64,000 nt of DNA from Parasponia andersonii. Its lineage: Eukaryota > Streptophyta > Magnoliopsida > Rosales > Cannabaceae. Positions 11,802 to 22,567 of this stretch are shown in pieces. The first letter of the stretch is position 1, and the number at the start of each line of letters is the position of its first letter. The notes beneath the pieces are model-generated. The model did not search any database and was not told where the DNA came from. It saw nothing but the letters and a program-made list of their open reading frames with translations. The stretch is taken from contig JXTB01000185.1 of the NCBI GenBank assembly GCA_002914805.1, positions 473,667 to 537,666 on the forward strand, written 5' to 3'. Position numbers and translations under genes: made by a program.

Positions 11802-13522
11802 ATGGCAGCCTCTTTGGAGACACCCTCACCTACCCACCTCAACAAGGTTACTACTTTCTCCCTTTCTTGTTTTGAACTTATCGAGTCCTATAGGCACTTA
11901 CTAAATTTCACTCATTTTCTCCGAATTGCAGGGCTCACCGAGCTTCTTAATGGGCTCTCCTCTGTTCAGTCCCTCCTCAGACAAGCGCTTCTGGAGCGCC
12001 CTCCGAAGCCGCATCGACGCGCTTCTTGACGACAGAAGCTCCAAACTCCCAACTGGGCAACTTTCCCCAAATCGAGATCGCACCCAAATGGTGAGTTCTA
12101 CCCTTAACTTTCTTTGGTCTCAGTTTGTGGGGGGTTTTTTTTTTTTTTTTTTGGTTGGAAACGTACCAGAAAACAGACCAGATGGGTTTCTGAGATTTTT
12201 GATTTGTTGGTGTGTATTTTCTGCAGAATGTTGGAGATTCTGGGCGTGCTAAACGATTGAAGGAAGACGCATTGCTTTTGCTAAGGGGGTTTGACTCTGT
12301 TGCCCACACTCTGTCTCAGCTATCAAACAACTTGGACAGTGCTCTTCAGGTTGAGATTTAGTTTTTTCATTTATGCTCAATCTCGCCAGAAAATAAGTTG
12401 GATTTTTTTTAAAAAAAAAAAAGAATACTTTTTGAAGATAGTTTGGGGTTTCTGTTTTTTATTACCAACTCAACTGAATTTCAATCACATTTTTATAGTT
12501 TAAAGCTTCTCAAATTTCTTCCATATTGGTGGCTAATTTTTGACTGTTTGAACAAGACTGAAGTCCTCTTTCCACCTTCTATAGGGAGCTAATGATCTAG
12601 CTAAACCGCCCACCTTAACAGAACTATTCCACAGCAGCTTGAAGAAGTCAGAGAGCAGCAAAGAAGAGGATTTAGGTAAACAAGAAAATAAGGTAGATCC
12701 CAACAAAGGATTGAAAAGAAAGTACGATACTAGCCATTGCGCAGAGGATAAAGAAGAGGAGTCAAAGAATGAAAAAGAGCAGGATCCAAAAGATGGGAAG
12801 CTGAAGAAAGCCAAAAATGTTGGTTTTTTTTTTTCTTTTTTGTTCCATGTTATTCTTCGAATGAAAGGAAAGACTGATAAGCTAAAATGGGTTGGTTTTT
12901 GTTTTCTTAACAGCTCGCAGTTTCCATGGCAACAAAAGCAGCTTCACTTGCAAGGGAACTGAAGTCCATAAAGTCAGATTTATGTTTCATGCAAGAGCGA
13001 TGCTCACTGCTGGAGGAGGAGAACAGAAGGCTTAGAGACGGATTCGCGAGAGGAATAAGACCCGAGGAAGATGATCTGGTATAAAACTCTTGGTAGCTTT
13101 TTGTTTTTGTTTTGTTTTTTTTTTTTTTTTGGTCCCTAAAAATGCATATGATTGTGAAATGATCAATGTTGTCAACAATGGCGATGTGGGTTTGGTAGGT
13201 GAGGCTTCAACTGGAGGCCTTGCTAGCTGAGAAATCAAGATTGGCAAACGAAAACGCAAATCTGGTAAGGGAAAACCAATGCCTGAACCAACTTGTGGAG
13301 TACCACCAGCTGACCTCCCAAGACTTTCCTACTTCATATGAACAAGTTTTACAGGGAATGTGCTTAGACTTCTCGTCTCCGCCACCGCCCATCCCAGAAG
13401 ATCGGGATCCTACTGATGAGGAGTGTCATGGCGATGCAGCCACCGAATCAGCCGACTGCTTTCAAACACCTTCCGGTAATCTTTTTGGCTTCACCGCGGA
13501 ACTCAACGAGTGTGACCACTGA
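11802..13522 (+). CDS. Plant coiled-coil protein of unknown function, 349 aa
   Basis: Six exons keep frame with phase-0 GT-AG introns: 11802-11846, 11932-12090, 12227-12349, 12585-12818, 12914-13078 and 13199-13522. The N-terminus has Ser/Pro-rich repeats ([20 protein letters not shown]) and a helical [16 protein letters not shown] segment. Exon 4 (residues ~110-187) is very charged and Lys/Glu-rich with a basic RKYD...KLKKAKN stretch that may act in nuclear import. Exons 5-6 hold a leucine-zipper-like coiled coil ([37 protein letters not shown]). The C-terminus is acidic/Pro-rich with a conserved-looking short tail. I do not recognise a named family; the pattern resembles uncharacterised plant proteins with loose myosin/tropomyosin-like labels. 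Its 3' end converges on the LYR gene. The MSA-like promoter core hints at cell-cycle expression, which is weak. Confidence 0.85.
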
Positions 13523-13940
13523 CGCAGTACAGTAGTAAACTGTAGTGAGGTTGGCATTCAAGTTTTGAAATGCTTCCTGGAACCTTCTGCAAAATTGTTT
13601 CATTTTGCGTTCGAAAATTAATAAAATTTCGTTCTGTAAATCTGAATTTCACTACATATGTTATTTGACTCGGGCGGATCGGCCAATTCTCAAAGTAATA
13701 TAGCATCAATGATTGATGCATAAGAATAAACAATTCTTCCGGTCAAATTGACCAAAAGCCATCTAATACCTAAAACTCCACAAATTAGAAAAAGGTTCAA
13801 TTCATATTCTTTTCTTCCACAACATAATGGGTTACATTCAATTTAAGCTAAGAAATAGTTTTTTTTTTTTTTTTTTTTCTTCTCACAGACAAATAAACAA
13901 ACACCTTATCAACAATACGAAAAATTGCGCCATTCGGCAA
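13523..13940. other. Convergent 3' spacer
   Basis: This 418-base spacer lies between the stops of the coiled-coil gene and the LYR gene. AATAAAA at about 13619-13625 is a likely polyadenylation signal for the plus-strand gene. A long T run at 13859-13878 is an A run on the minus strand, downstream of the LYR gene. No coding potential recognised. Confidence 0.6.
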
Positions 13941-14411
13941 TCACCGTCGATCTCCACCGCCTTCGCCGCGCTCCTTCTCAACCAGCTGCTTCTGCTTCTC
14001 GACGAGCTTATCTATAGCCGACTGCACGGCTTCACGGCCGCCGATGAGCAACCGGGTCACGATCTCAGGATCCGTTTCGAACCGGGCAAGCTCGAATTCC
14101 CTCCGAGCGTTCTCTCTGAGGACGTCTCGCCACAGCACGCCCCGTGAATCGGGCCACATGAAGAATCGGGTCGCCCGGAGAATGTCTCGGTAGAGGCTCA
14201 GCGCCTCCCGGCGCGTGCTGCTGAGTCGCCGCCGCGTCAACAACTCGTCCTCTTCGCTGTCGATAGATTTATCTTTCTTGACTATGTGACGGTCCAGGAG
14301 CTCCTTCACCGTGTCCGGTCCCTCGTGCAAGAGACGCCGGCTAAGCCTAAAAACGACGTCGTTTCGGGCAATAAGGTGGTTCAGCGAGGGTCGTAGCTTC
14401 GTCGTATTCAT
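13941..14411 (-). CDS. LYR-motif (complex 1 LYR family) mitochondrial protein
   Basis: This intronless gene encodes 156 aa. The tripeptide L-Y-R sits at residues 73-75 within EALSLYRDILRATRFF, with the family's downstream phenylalanines at 83-84 and a helical Arg-rich run (REFELARFETDPE) afterwards. LYR proteins bind the mitochondrial acyl-carrier protein and assist Fe-S cluster transfer or assembly of respiratory complexes. The extra ~65 N-terminal residues are basic and could include a mitochondrial targeting signal. Length and layout fit the Arabidopsis EMB1793/CIAF1-type LYR protein needed for complex I assembly, but I cannot confirm that subfamily by eye. Start is the first ATG, at 14411. 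GC content is clearly higher than in its surroundings, as expected for a coding exon. The C-terminus is Lys/Glu/Gly-rich and low in complexity. Confidence 0.85.
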   Translation of the reverse strand: MNTTKLRPSLNHLIARNDVVFRLSRRLLHEGPDTVKELLDRHIVKKDKSIDSEEDELLTRRRLSSTRREALSLYRDILRATRFFMWPDSRGVLWRDVLRENARREFELARFETDPEIVTRLLIGGREAVQSAIDKLVEKQKQLVEKERGEGGGDRR

Positions 14412-15340
14412 TTCTCAGAGCGAGTGGGGGAGCTTTGGAAGTATTTTGGCATCAATGCTCATAAAATTAAGAGTGTACCAAATTTCAAAAGCAAAAGTTG
14501 TTTGCACTTTTAGCCCTTTTTTAGAGGTCGATCCTGCTTTGGGCCACGGCTTGATAAATGTCCCAAACTCTGTATTAAACTAATAAAATATTTTTGTCTC
14601 ATGAATTTGGATCTACCAAAAGATTAGAATGCCTTGAGATTTCAATCTTAGAGGGAAAAAAATGAGAATAACCGAAGAAAACAAGGTGTGATAATTGCGT
14701 AAAGTCATATATATCATGATTCACCTCGATGCTTAAGCTAAGGAGGGAGGAATATCTTTAAGTAGGGTTAATTGCAAAAAATCACATGCCTCTCTAAGCT
14801 TGTGCAATTTTTATACTTCATATTTGAAATCCTTACAAAACTATACTTCACATTTGAAATCCTTGCAAGTTTCTACCTGTAAACCTGACTTGTTTAAGTT
14901 ATTATCAATAAATTTTAACCGTTTAATCAACAAAAATAAAATATTCTCAATTTAAATTCTACGTTTAATACGAAATTTTCTAATCAATTTGAACATGAAT
15001 GATAAATATTTCCATAAATTTTAAATATAAAGGTATAATTTTGCAAATACACATTTTAAAATTGCATACTTTTTTGTGATTATCCCTTTTAGGTATAGCA
15101 AAGTTCTAACCTTAAATGAAGAAGATCAAAGTCAAGCTCAAAACAATCCCATCTGACATTTTTATTTAGTGATCAACTCTAGACTATTAAATAACACAAA
15201 CTATGGAATTGAAAAAGCAACTTCATGTTAGAACAAAGAATCCACATGGAATCCTAGAAGATCCCAACGTGTTTTTCTCTCTTCTTGCAAATAGTTATCA
15301 GCCAGCCACAAAACCCACCACTAACTTCACTCCTTCCACT
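14412..15340. other. Spacer between two minus-strand genes
   Basis: This 0.93-kb AT-rich spacer contains the upstream region of the LYR gene on its left and the 3' flank of the next minus-strand gene on its right. A foldback MITE-like element occupies 14765-15086. Nothing else recognised. Confidence 0.6.
14765..15086. mobile_element. MITE-like element with 9-bp target duplication
   Basis: It starts GGGTTAATTGCAAAAAATCA and ends with GTGATTATCCC, whose reverse complement GGGATAATCAC matches the start imperfectly. The outer parts fold back on each other. The bordering 9-mers CTTTAAGTA (14756-14764) and TTTTAGGTA (15087-15095) agree at 7 of 9 positions, which fits an old 9-bp target-site duplication of Mutator-like type. 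No ORF. Related in layout but not clearly in sequence to the 27-kb foldback copies. Confidence 0.5.
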
Positions 15341-17638
15341 TCATCTCTGGCCTTTCTTTCTCTTAACTGCTATTATAGGTTCTTGAACATCAGCATCCTG
15401 AGAAGAAAGTCCATTGCGAATGGCTTGTGTGAAATTCGATATCATCGTAAGTTCCTTCAAGCTCTGCATCCATTCAGATGAGACGCATGTTCCTTTCTCA
15501 AACTACAAGCAAACACATAATATCAAAGTGTTAGAAGCATTAATCTCCATGTCTTCAACATAAAAATAGACAAAGAAGGGCCAAGATATTAAAGCCGGCA
15601 TAACAAAACTCTAATTTCGTTTTTTCAAGTCTACTTTTAGTTCCTGAAAAAGGGTATTGGTAACCAAGTCATGGCATATTCTATTATAGACGTAAACTTA
15701 CAAGGTCAAACATCCAGTAAAAGAAGAATATATCAAAATAGTATGGAACAAATCAACAAATCTAGTGGTATTAACATAATTCTGAAGTTCCAGTACACCA
15801 GATTGAAAAAATAAAGCAAGTGCAAATAGAAGATCGTGCAGATGCAATTAGTTGCCAAACAAGGTTTTACGCATGATCATTTCATCAAACAGCATAGTCG
15901 AGACAAAAAGTATTGAGTGGGCCATACTCCTTCGAGTTTTGCAAGAGCAACATCCAACTTCACTGAAAGCTCATTGTTTTCCTTTGTCAACGTCTCAATC
16001 TGCGAGTGTGAAAAATTACAAAAAAGAAGTACCAACTTTTATTATGAAAACAAAATACCTACGCACACTAGAATGAATTACCTTCCTTTGGGACTGTATG
16101 TACAAGCTTTTGTATCTCATATTCGGGCTGTCACTTGTGGAGTCCATCTTCAACCCCTGTTTTATCACTCCGCCAAAAATTTAGTGTATTGAAGTAACAT
16201 AACCTTTGTAGTTATCAAAGATGACAAAAGCTTATCAGATCAAAGATACAATTAACTAACACATACATCAATCACATAGATGTAACTTCAAGTACCTTTG
16301 ACATCAAAGTCTCCATATTCTTCCTTTGTGCCTCCAACAATTTTGAAATATAGTCCATTTTTTCCTCGATGATGCTTTTCTCAACCGAGGTTGAATTTGG
16401 CAGTTCTTCTTCCTCCATACCAGCATCTTGTTCATCTTCCTTCTCGCTTTCACTGATGTTTATCCGTGGAATCACAGGCTGTGTGTTCTGAATTGGAGCA
16501 TTGACAATCGTGTTTTGAATGCGATTGGATCGTCTAACAGCAGTTATGTGAGACTTTATTTTTTTCCTCAGAGAAGCTGATTTTGCAGTATTCATTAGCT
16601 TCACAGGCCGTGAATTCACTCTCTCAACAGAAGAATTTGCATAATCAGGCTGCTTTTCCATTTCCACTGTCTGCAAAGGATTCAAACCTTCAGGCTCAAC
16701 TTCCTTCTCCTTGGGCTGTCATTAGAGAAATAATACCATTGTTTAGTAAACTAAAAATCTACAATTAATTTCAACCACCGCTCCATATAATAAAAGCCAC
16801 ATTAAGTATGTCCCTTGAAAATAAATGAACACAGCATACACAATTGTAAACGATATAAAAACGATTCCACAATCAAAGCATGAAAATGCTTTTCAAGATC
16901 CATGCTACTATTCTATAGTACTGACAGTATATGTTCTTCATATGCATTCACAAATTTATAAGTTATCACCAAACGCCATTGACCAGCCAGAATGACCCCC
17001 CACAACAGGGATTTTCTAGGTCAAAGTCAAAGACACAAACTTCCCAAAAAAAAAAAACCAAAATCATACAATGTGCCCTGAAAACAAATAACCAAACATG
17101 GGACCTTTTTTTGCATCTTTGCAGGTCTCTTCCATTAAACTTTTCTTTTTGGGGGCACTCTCATGTATTTGTTACACCAAGCAAAGCATAAATATTACAA
17201 TAACTATGAAAAACTGAAAAAAAAAAAAAAAAAAAAAAAATGACGGCAACTTTAGGAACAGATAGATAACTAACTAAACTCAAAGTTCACAACTTTCTAA
17301 CACTTCCAAAAATATCAAAATTTGCCAAATTTTAGAATTATAAATAAATAAAAGAAAGAGTCAACACCAGAATAAAAAAAATAAAATCAGAGAAACCCAC
17401 ATGCCGAGTGACATCCATAAAATATTACCCGGAAAAAAAAAACCTTCACAGAAAGAAGAAGAATCTGAAGAAAACACATTGTGACAACAACGAAAAAAAA
17501 AAAAAAAGAATAGAAAAAAGAAAAATGTTGACAAAGAGGGGAAAAAGAAAACGTTGATTTAATAAATGAGGAAAGAGTAGAAAAAAGTACCAAGTCCAAG
17601 TGGCTCTTTTCTTCAAAATTTGTACGCTTGCGACCCAT
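15341..17638 (-). CDS. Unrecognised basic coiled-coil protein, 258 aa
   Basis: Five exons, all with phase-0 GT-AG introns: 17638-17591, 16715-16296, 16156-16082, 15999-15928 and 15502-15341. They give 258 aa starting MGRKRTNFEE. Exon 2 has a basic region (SASLRKKIKSHITAVRRSNR, residues ~58-80) that may bind nucleic acid or act as a nuclear localisation signal, an acidic stretch (ESEKEDEQDAGMEEEE) and the start of a coiled coil (EEKMDYISKLLEAQRKNMETLMSK). Exons 3-4 continue the coil (IETLTKENNELSVKLDVALAKLEG). The last exon ends in a basic KRKKGQR tail. The layout suggests a small nuclear protein, but I recognise no family. Regular exon phases and clean frame argue that it is a real gene. An alternative ATG at 17667 in another frame is not supported because it does not join exon 2. 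Confidence 0.75.
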
Positions 17639-18109
17639 CTTTTGCCCTCTTCCAGCCCCAGCTTCAAGCTCTTGCAGGGCAGTATTGCATGGAGAAATGA
17701 TCAGACTGCTTTGATTTACTGAGTGAGACTCAGACTGAGAGTTGGCTTCTCAAACAAGGTGGAGTGTCTTTAAGTCCGCCCTTTAGGACCCACCGGGATG
17801 GTAGACGGTGCGGGTCATCCCACGTGTCTTTACGTCTTTACTTTGGGACCCACTTGAGGGGTAAACGATGCGAGTCACCCCACTTTGACTTCACCCAATA
17901 ACAAATAAACAAATACACCTCAGCAAATAAAAAATAAAAAAGCTACACCATTACGTAGATCAATTTTTCCTTTTTTTTTTTTCCAGAAAATAGTAAATGA
18001 ATAAGGGTGCATTCCGCGTTAGGTTGGGTTAATTTAAGTGCCCGATTGGTTTGATAGTACGGAATTGAATATTACAATCAAATTTGAATATTGAATAGAA
18101 AATGAATGA
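17639..18109. promoter_or_regulatory. Upstream region of the unrecognised minus-strand gene
   Basis: This region should contain the promoter of the gene starting at 17638. It includes a duplicated 60-bp block (separate entry), T/A runs and ordinary spacer up to the retrotransposon remnant. No start-site motif is convincing. Confidence 0.4.
17764..17883. repeat. Two 60-bp promoter repeats with G-box core
   Basis: GTGTCTTTA...GGACCCAC...GTCA(T/C)CCCAC occurs at 17764-17823 and again at 17824-17883, with about three quarters of bases shared. At the junction is CCCACGTGTC (17819-17828), which contains a CACGTG G-box/ABRE-like core. The pair lies 126-245 bases upstream of the minus-strand start codon at 17638, a plausible promoter position. 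Confidence 0.7.
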
Positions 18110-18919
18110 CCAACTTCACGGTGGTCAGCTTGGTCTTGGTGCCTCTAACGAGGGTTTGGTGTGGTCATTTTGTCTGATGATGATTTTGACATCGGTATGC
18201 CGCGCCCTCTATCGAAGCTGGTCCAAGCGCCGAAGCTGGTATCGTTCCTCTCATCAGAGATAATTGAGGCCTCTCGTTTTTTGTGTATTTGTAAAGTACT
18301 AACTGTGTTATATAAAGCTGACCCTTGTTGTAAATACCTGTATAAATAATAGAAACAACGCATTTTTCTCACGTTTATTCCCTTTCTTTTTTTTGTCGCC
18401 TGCATTCATGGTCAGGGTCGGACATCATATACGATGTCATTCCCTTGTCGGCAGTACGGCCGACCTCTAGGTCTCGCTCAATTATATATGATTTAGAGTT
18501 TTTAGTGAATTCCCCTCGTGCTATGATTGACAAGATTAGCTCTGGAGATCGGGATATAAGTTCCGGCTCGTCCGGCTTTGAGAATGTATAATTTCTGTTA
18601 TGACTTGTCTTAGCAGAGTTTGACCCGCACGTGTGGCTGGACTTCTCCGACCCTAAATGCGAACGCGCCAGGAACCAGCTTCAGGGATTGGTAGACCACT
18701 GCTTGGACCCGTCGCTATAGAGGAAAAGGCCCGGGCTCGGCTCTTACTGAGAGCAAACAGGGCGTTACCACTCCAATGTATCCCTGCGAGTCTGTCCAAG
18801 ACATGCTTCTTACAAATAGAGCCTCCGGGTCTGCGTCCTTGTCGACTACACATTTTGTATTTCGAGCAATAACAGACAGAATTTGGTTTTAATTTCTGCC
18901 TTTGTGTTTGGTCTTGTCC

Positions 18920-19525
18920 AGGCTTACTTCTAACGGGTAGGCCTTGGCCCTGTTTGCCTTGGCCTCGCGCACAGCTAAGGTGCTCTCTAGGAAGAGTCTA
19001 CTTCTAACGGGTAGACCCTGGCCCTATTTGCCTTTGGCTCACGTGCAGCTAAGGTATTCTCTAGGGAAGGTCTGCTTCCAACAGGTAGACCTTGGCCCTG
19101 TTTACCTTTGGCTCACACGCAGCTAAGGTGTTCTCTGGGGAGGGTCTACTTCCAACGGGTAGACCCTGGCCACGTTTTCCTTTGGCTTACCCGTAACTAA
19201 AGTGCTCCCTGGGGAGGGTCTACTTCCAACAGGTAGACCTTGGCCCTGTTTACCTTTAGCTCATGCGTAGCTAAGGTGCTCTTTAGAGAAGGTCTGCTTC
19301 TAACATGTAGACCCTAGCCATGCTTTCCTTTGGCTTACGCATAACTAAAGTGCTCCCTGGGGAGGGTCTACTTCCAACGGGTAGACCCTGGCCCTGCTTG
19401 CCTTTGGCTCATGCATAACTAAGGTACTCTTTAGGGAGGGTCTGCTTCTAACGTATAGACCCTGGCCCCGCTTGCCTTTGCCTCGCGTGTAGATAAAGTG
19501 TTCTCTGGGAAGGGTCTTATCGCCT
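18920..19525. repeat. Tandem array of ~74-bp units inside the Tat-like fossil
   Basis: GGTCTACTTCCAACGGGTAG followed by ACCCTGGCC, TTTGGCT, AGCTAAGGTG and CTCTGGGGA recurs about eight times from ~18920, with a period of roughly 70-76 bp and moderate divergence. The same unit is present in about four or five copies at ~51555-51860 in the other element, so it is a family feature. Confidence 0.9.
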
Positions 19526-19674
19526 AACTCTTCTTCCGTCCTGCAAGTATTCCTTGAGGGTTGGCAGCAAGTGTTCGTCGCACGGCCTATTGCCTTTCGT
19601 ACATCCTCTTGGGTCGTCGGCGAGCGACACGATCCTCGTAGTACGATTCTTGATAAGGCCGGCTAGCAAGTTTT

Positions 19675-20300
19675 TGGTTGCGTAGCTCATTCCTCTTCGT
19701 ATATTTTCTCGGGCCATCGGCAAGCATTTTATTACACAATGTGATTCCCATAGTACGACCATTTTTGAGGTCTGCTGGCAAGTTTTTGGTTACGCAGCTC
19801 ATTCCTCTTCGTACGTTTTCTCGGGCCATTGGCAAGTGTTTTATAGCACGATGTGATTCCCATAGTACGACCGTTTTTGAGGTCTGCTGGCAAGTTTTTG
19901 GTTGCGTAGCTTATTCCTCTTTGTATGTTTTCTCTGGCCATCGGCAAGCGTTTTATTGCACGATGTGATTCCCATAGTACAACCGTTTTCGAGGTCTGCT
20001 GGCAAGTTTTTGGTTGCGCAGCTCATTCCTCTTCATACATTTTCTCGGGCCATCGGCAAGCATTTATTGCACAATATGATTCCCATAGTACGACTGTTTT
20101 CGAGGTCTGTTGGCAAGTTTTTGGTTACATAGCTCATTTATCTTCGTACGTATTCTCGGGTCATCGATAAGCGTTTTATTGCACGATGTAATTCCCATAG
20201 TATGACCGTTTTCGAGGTCTACTGGCAAGTTTTTGGTTGCGTAGCTCATTCCTCTTCGTACATTTTCTCGGACCATCGGCAAGCGACGTGATACCCGCAG
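19675..20300. repeat. Tandem array of ~112-bp units inside the Tat-like fossil
   Basis: The string CTCATTCCTCTTCGTA starts near 19687, 19799, 19911, 20023, 20134 (diverged) and 20247, a very regular ~112-bp period. Each unit also has CGATGTGATTCCCATAGTAC and GAGGTCTGCTGGCAAG. The same array, also about six units, is at ~52020-52640. Confidence 0.92.
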
Positions 20301-20438
20301 TACGATTTTTATTTGCGTGAGTAGTTCGTGGGGTCTGGCACTGGGGGTAGACCCTTGTTTATAGCAATCCAAAGGATCAGTTCATGTAGCAGAAAATCTG
20401 ACTTGTTTTATAATTAAGTTATTCAATAATACAAGCAT

Positions 20439-21350
20439 TTACATGTATCTCACAGCATTTATGTGCATATCACATATGGTACTTTTCCAGCGCTGGGCGT
20501 TCCACATGTTTGGTAGGCTTTTCCCGGTTTTGAGTTCTTTCAGGACATATGCGCCATTGTTAAGCGCTTTGATCACCTCATAGGGCCCGACCCAGTCAGA
20601 GTCTAGTTTCGAGGAATTTCTTATTTTGACCTTCAAGACCCAATTCCCGGTATTAAATCGACGAACGCTAACCTTCTTTGCGTAGTAGGACTTGGCCTGC
20701 TGGTGGTATGAGGCCAGATGGACCAGGGCCATATCCCTTATTTCTTCCAGGAGGTCTGTGTTGTGACTTAGCTGCTGTTCGTTCAGTGAGGCATCTCTTA
20801 CCACTTCGGAGCGAAGGGTCGAGAGGCCAATCTCGGCCGGGATCACAACCTCTGACCCGTAGACCATGGCGACTGGTATTCTTCTTGTTGATTTCCACTC
20901 TGTGGTTTGATGGGCCCACACAATAGCCAGTAGCTCTTCTAACTACCTGTCTTTAGCCTCCTGCAAGTTCTTTTTAATATTGTTAAATATGGCCTTGTTC
21001 GTTGCCTTTACCTGGCCGTTCCCCTGAGGGTAGTTTACGGATAAGAAACTGAGCTTTATATCATACAACTCACACAACTCCTTAAGCTTAGTGTTCTAGA
21101 ATTGCGTGTCATGATCAGCGTGTATCTCTTTTGGTATTCCGTATCGGCAGATTATATTTTTCCAAATAAAGTTAATTATGTCTGCCTTTTTAATAGTCGT
21201 GTAGACTTTAGCTTTTACCTATTTGGTGAAATAATCAGTGGCCAGCAAGATGTACCTTCTTCCATTTGGACTTTTGGGGAGCTCTCCGACAATGTCCAGT
21301 CCCCATTTAGCCAACGGCCAAGAAGTTATATTCGAATAGAGTTCCTCCGA
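20439..21350 (-). mobile_element. Integrase-side coding remnant of the Tat-like element (copy 1)
   Basis: Minus-strand translation shows integrase core wording (WGLDIVGELPKSPNGRRYIL, ATDYFTK, YPQGNGQ, ATNKAI) followed by the typical C-terminal part (YGSEVVIPAEIGL, SKLDSDWVGPYEVIKAL, GAYVLKELKTGK). This is the Ty3/gypsy integrase. It is a fossil with several breaks; only its C-terminal ~160 residues are still open as one frame. Confidence 0.85.
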
Positions 21351-21923
21351 AGGTCTGGCTGTGATGGGCCCGGAGCCTCTTACTCAACTCCGCCATCATT
21401 TCTTGTTTTTAGTTAGGAAGCACACCTTCCGGGATTTCTTGGTATTTACTGTCCACCACCGCTCCAGCCCAGAGAGGCCTTGTCTGGCTTTGTCGCTTCC
21501 TTTGCATCCACGATCTGGATGGGGCAGGGACTTCCCTCAGTGGTTAGCCCCCAAACTCTTGTTGGACCTCTTCATCAAAGTCTTCCCTTCGCCTACTCCT
21601 GGCTTTGCTTGCCAGCAGTCCTTCGAGGTAGGCATTATCTCTACGTACTTCTGCGACTTCATCTTTTAAACTCAGGACGGCCTCGTGGGCCATTTCTGCC
21701 TTCCAATTTGCTTCTGCCAAGGCAGCAAGCATCTGATCAAGCTTTTGCTCTAGACCTGGTCGTGCTTCCCAGGAGCTATCTTCAGCGTCGGGACGTGTGC
21801 TCCTAATTGTCATTTTTTAAGGTGTCATTTGACGTTGTATGGCTTTTTGTTCGAGGAGAACGCGATCGTGAGACTCCTACTCTTTCTCTCACGCTCAACG
21901 GTTTCCTACAGATGGCACCAAAC

Positions 21924-22567
21924 TGTTGGTGTAATTCTTACCAGCTGTCCACATGTATCTGAACTGCTGACATTATATCTACCAACTGTCCACATATCCT
22001 TACTATCCCAGAGTGCTTTTGACTTCAGCTCGGGTTGGAGTGGCGGAGGTGGCTATCTGCAAAGACTCTCCGATGCTAAAGTCAGTTGTTTATCCCTGAG
22101 TCTGAATAGTAAAGATAAAGTTTTTTCTATGTATATGTCTATATATCCCTCTTTGGAGGGACGTATGGCTTATATATATAATCCTGGAACTGAGAGCTTG
22201 TCTGGCTTTCAATCCTAAGATCGAGTACCTTTTTTCATCATGACTTACTCCAGAGATCACGGGCCGTGATTACTGTGATTTTTCTTGCCTTTCTGCTGTC
22301 CCCTACGATTCGAGCCTGTTGGGGGCGAGACTTTGACAACCCCCTATTCTGTCAGGACGGTTTGCCCAATGTGCGCACCTACCCAGGATCGCATTAAATA
22401 CTCTGTCTGGGTCTAGACCAGTGCATCGCCTCGCATAGTCTTCTGGCGGAAGACCTACGAGGCTTCTGACTCCCAGCTGCTGAGGCAAAGACTAGATTGG
22501 GCTGAACCGTCCAGAGTCTGGGATGGATTCGGCTCTGGCCTCGGACGGCCCATTGGCCCATGCGGTA
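21924..22567 (-). mobile_element. Partial LTR of the Tat-like element
   Basis: It begins TGTTGGTGTAATTCTTACC and follows the LTR at 23462-24244 for about 640 bp, up to the GGCCCATGCGGTAC region. Just outside its left end, on the minus strand, TGGTGCCATCTGTAGG is the likely primer-binding site next to the 5' LTR. Confidence 0.85.

Noticed and set aside
17446-17667. Alternative start (MKLGLEEGKRW) for the minus-strand gene at 17638
   Set aside because: It is in another frame and does not join exon 2 in phase; MGRKRTNFEE at 17638 does.
19675-20300. CRISPR-like regular repeats
   Set aside because: Units are ~112 bp with no unique spacers, and the DNA is a plant retroelement. Simple tandem repeats explain it.
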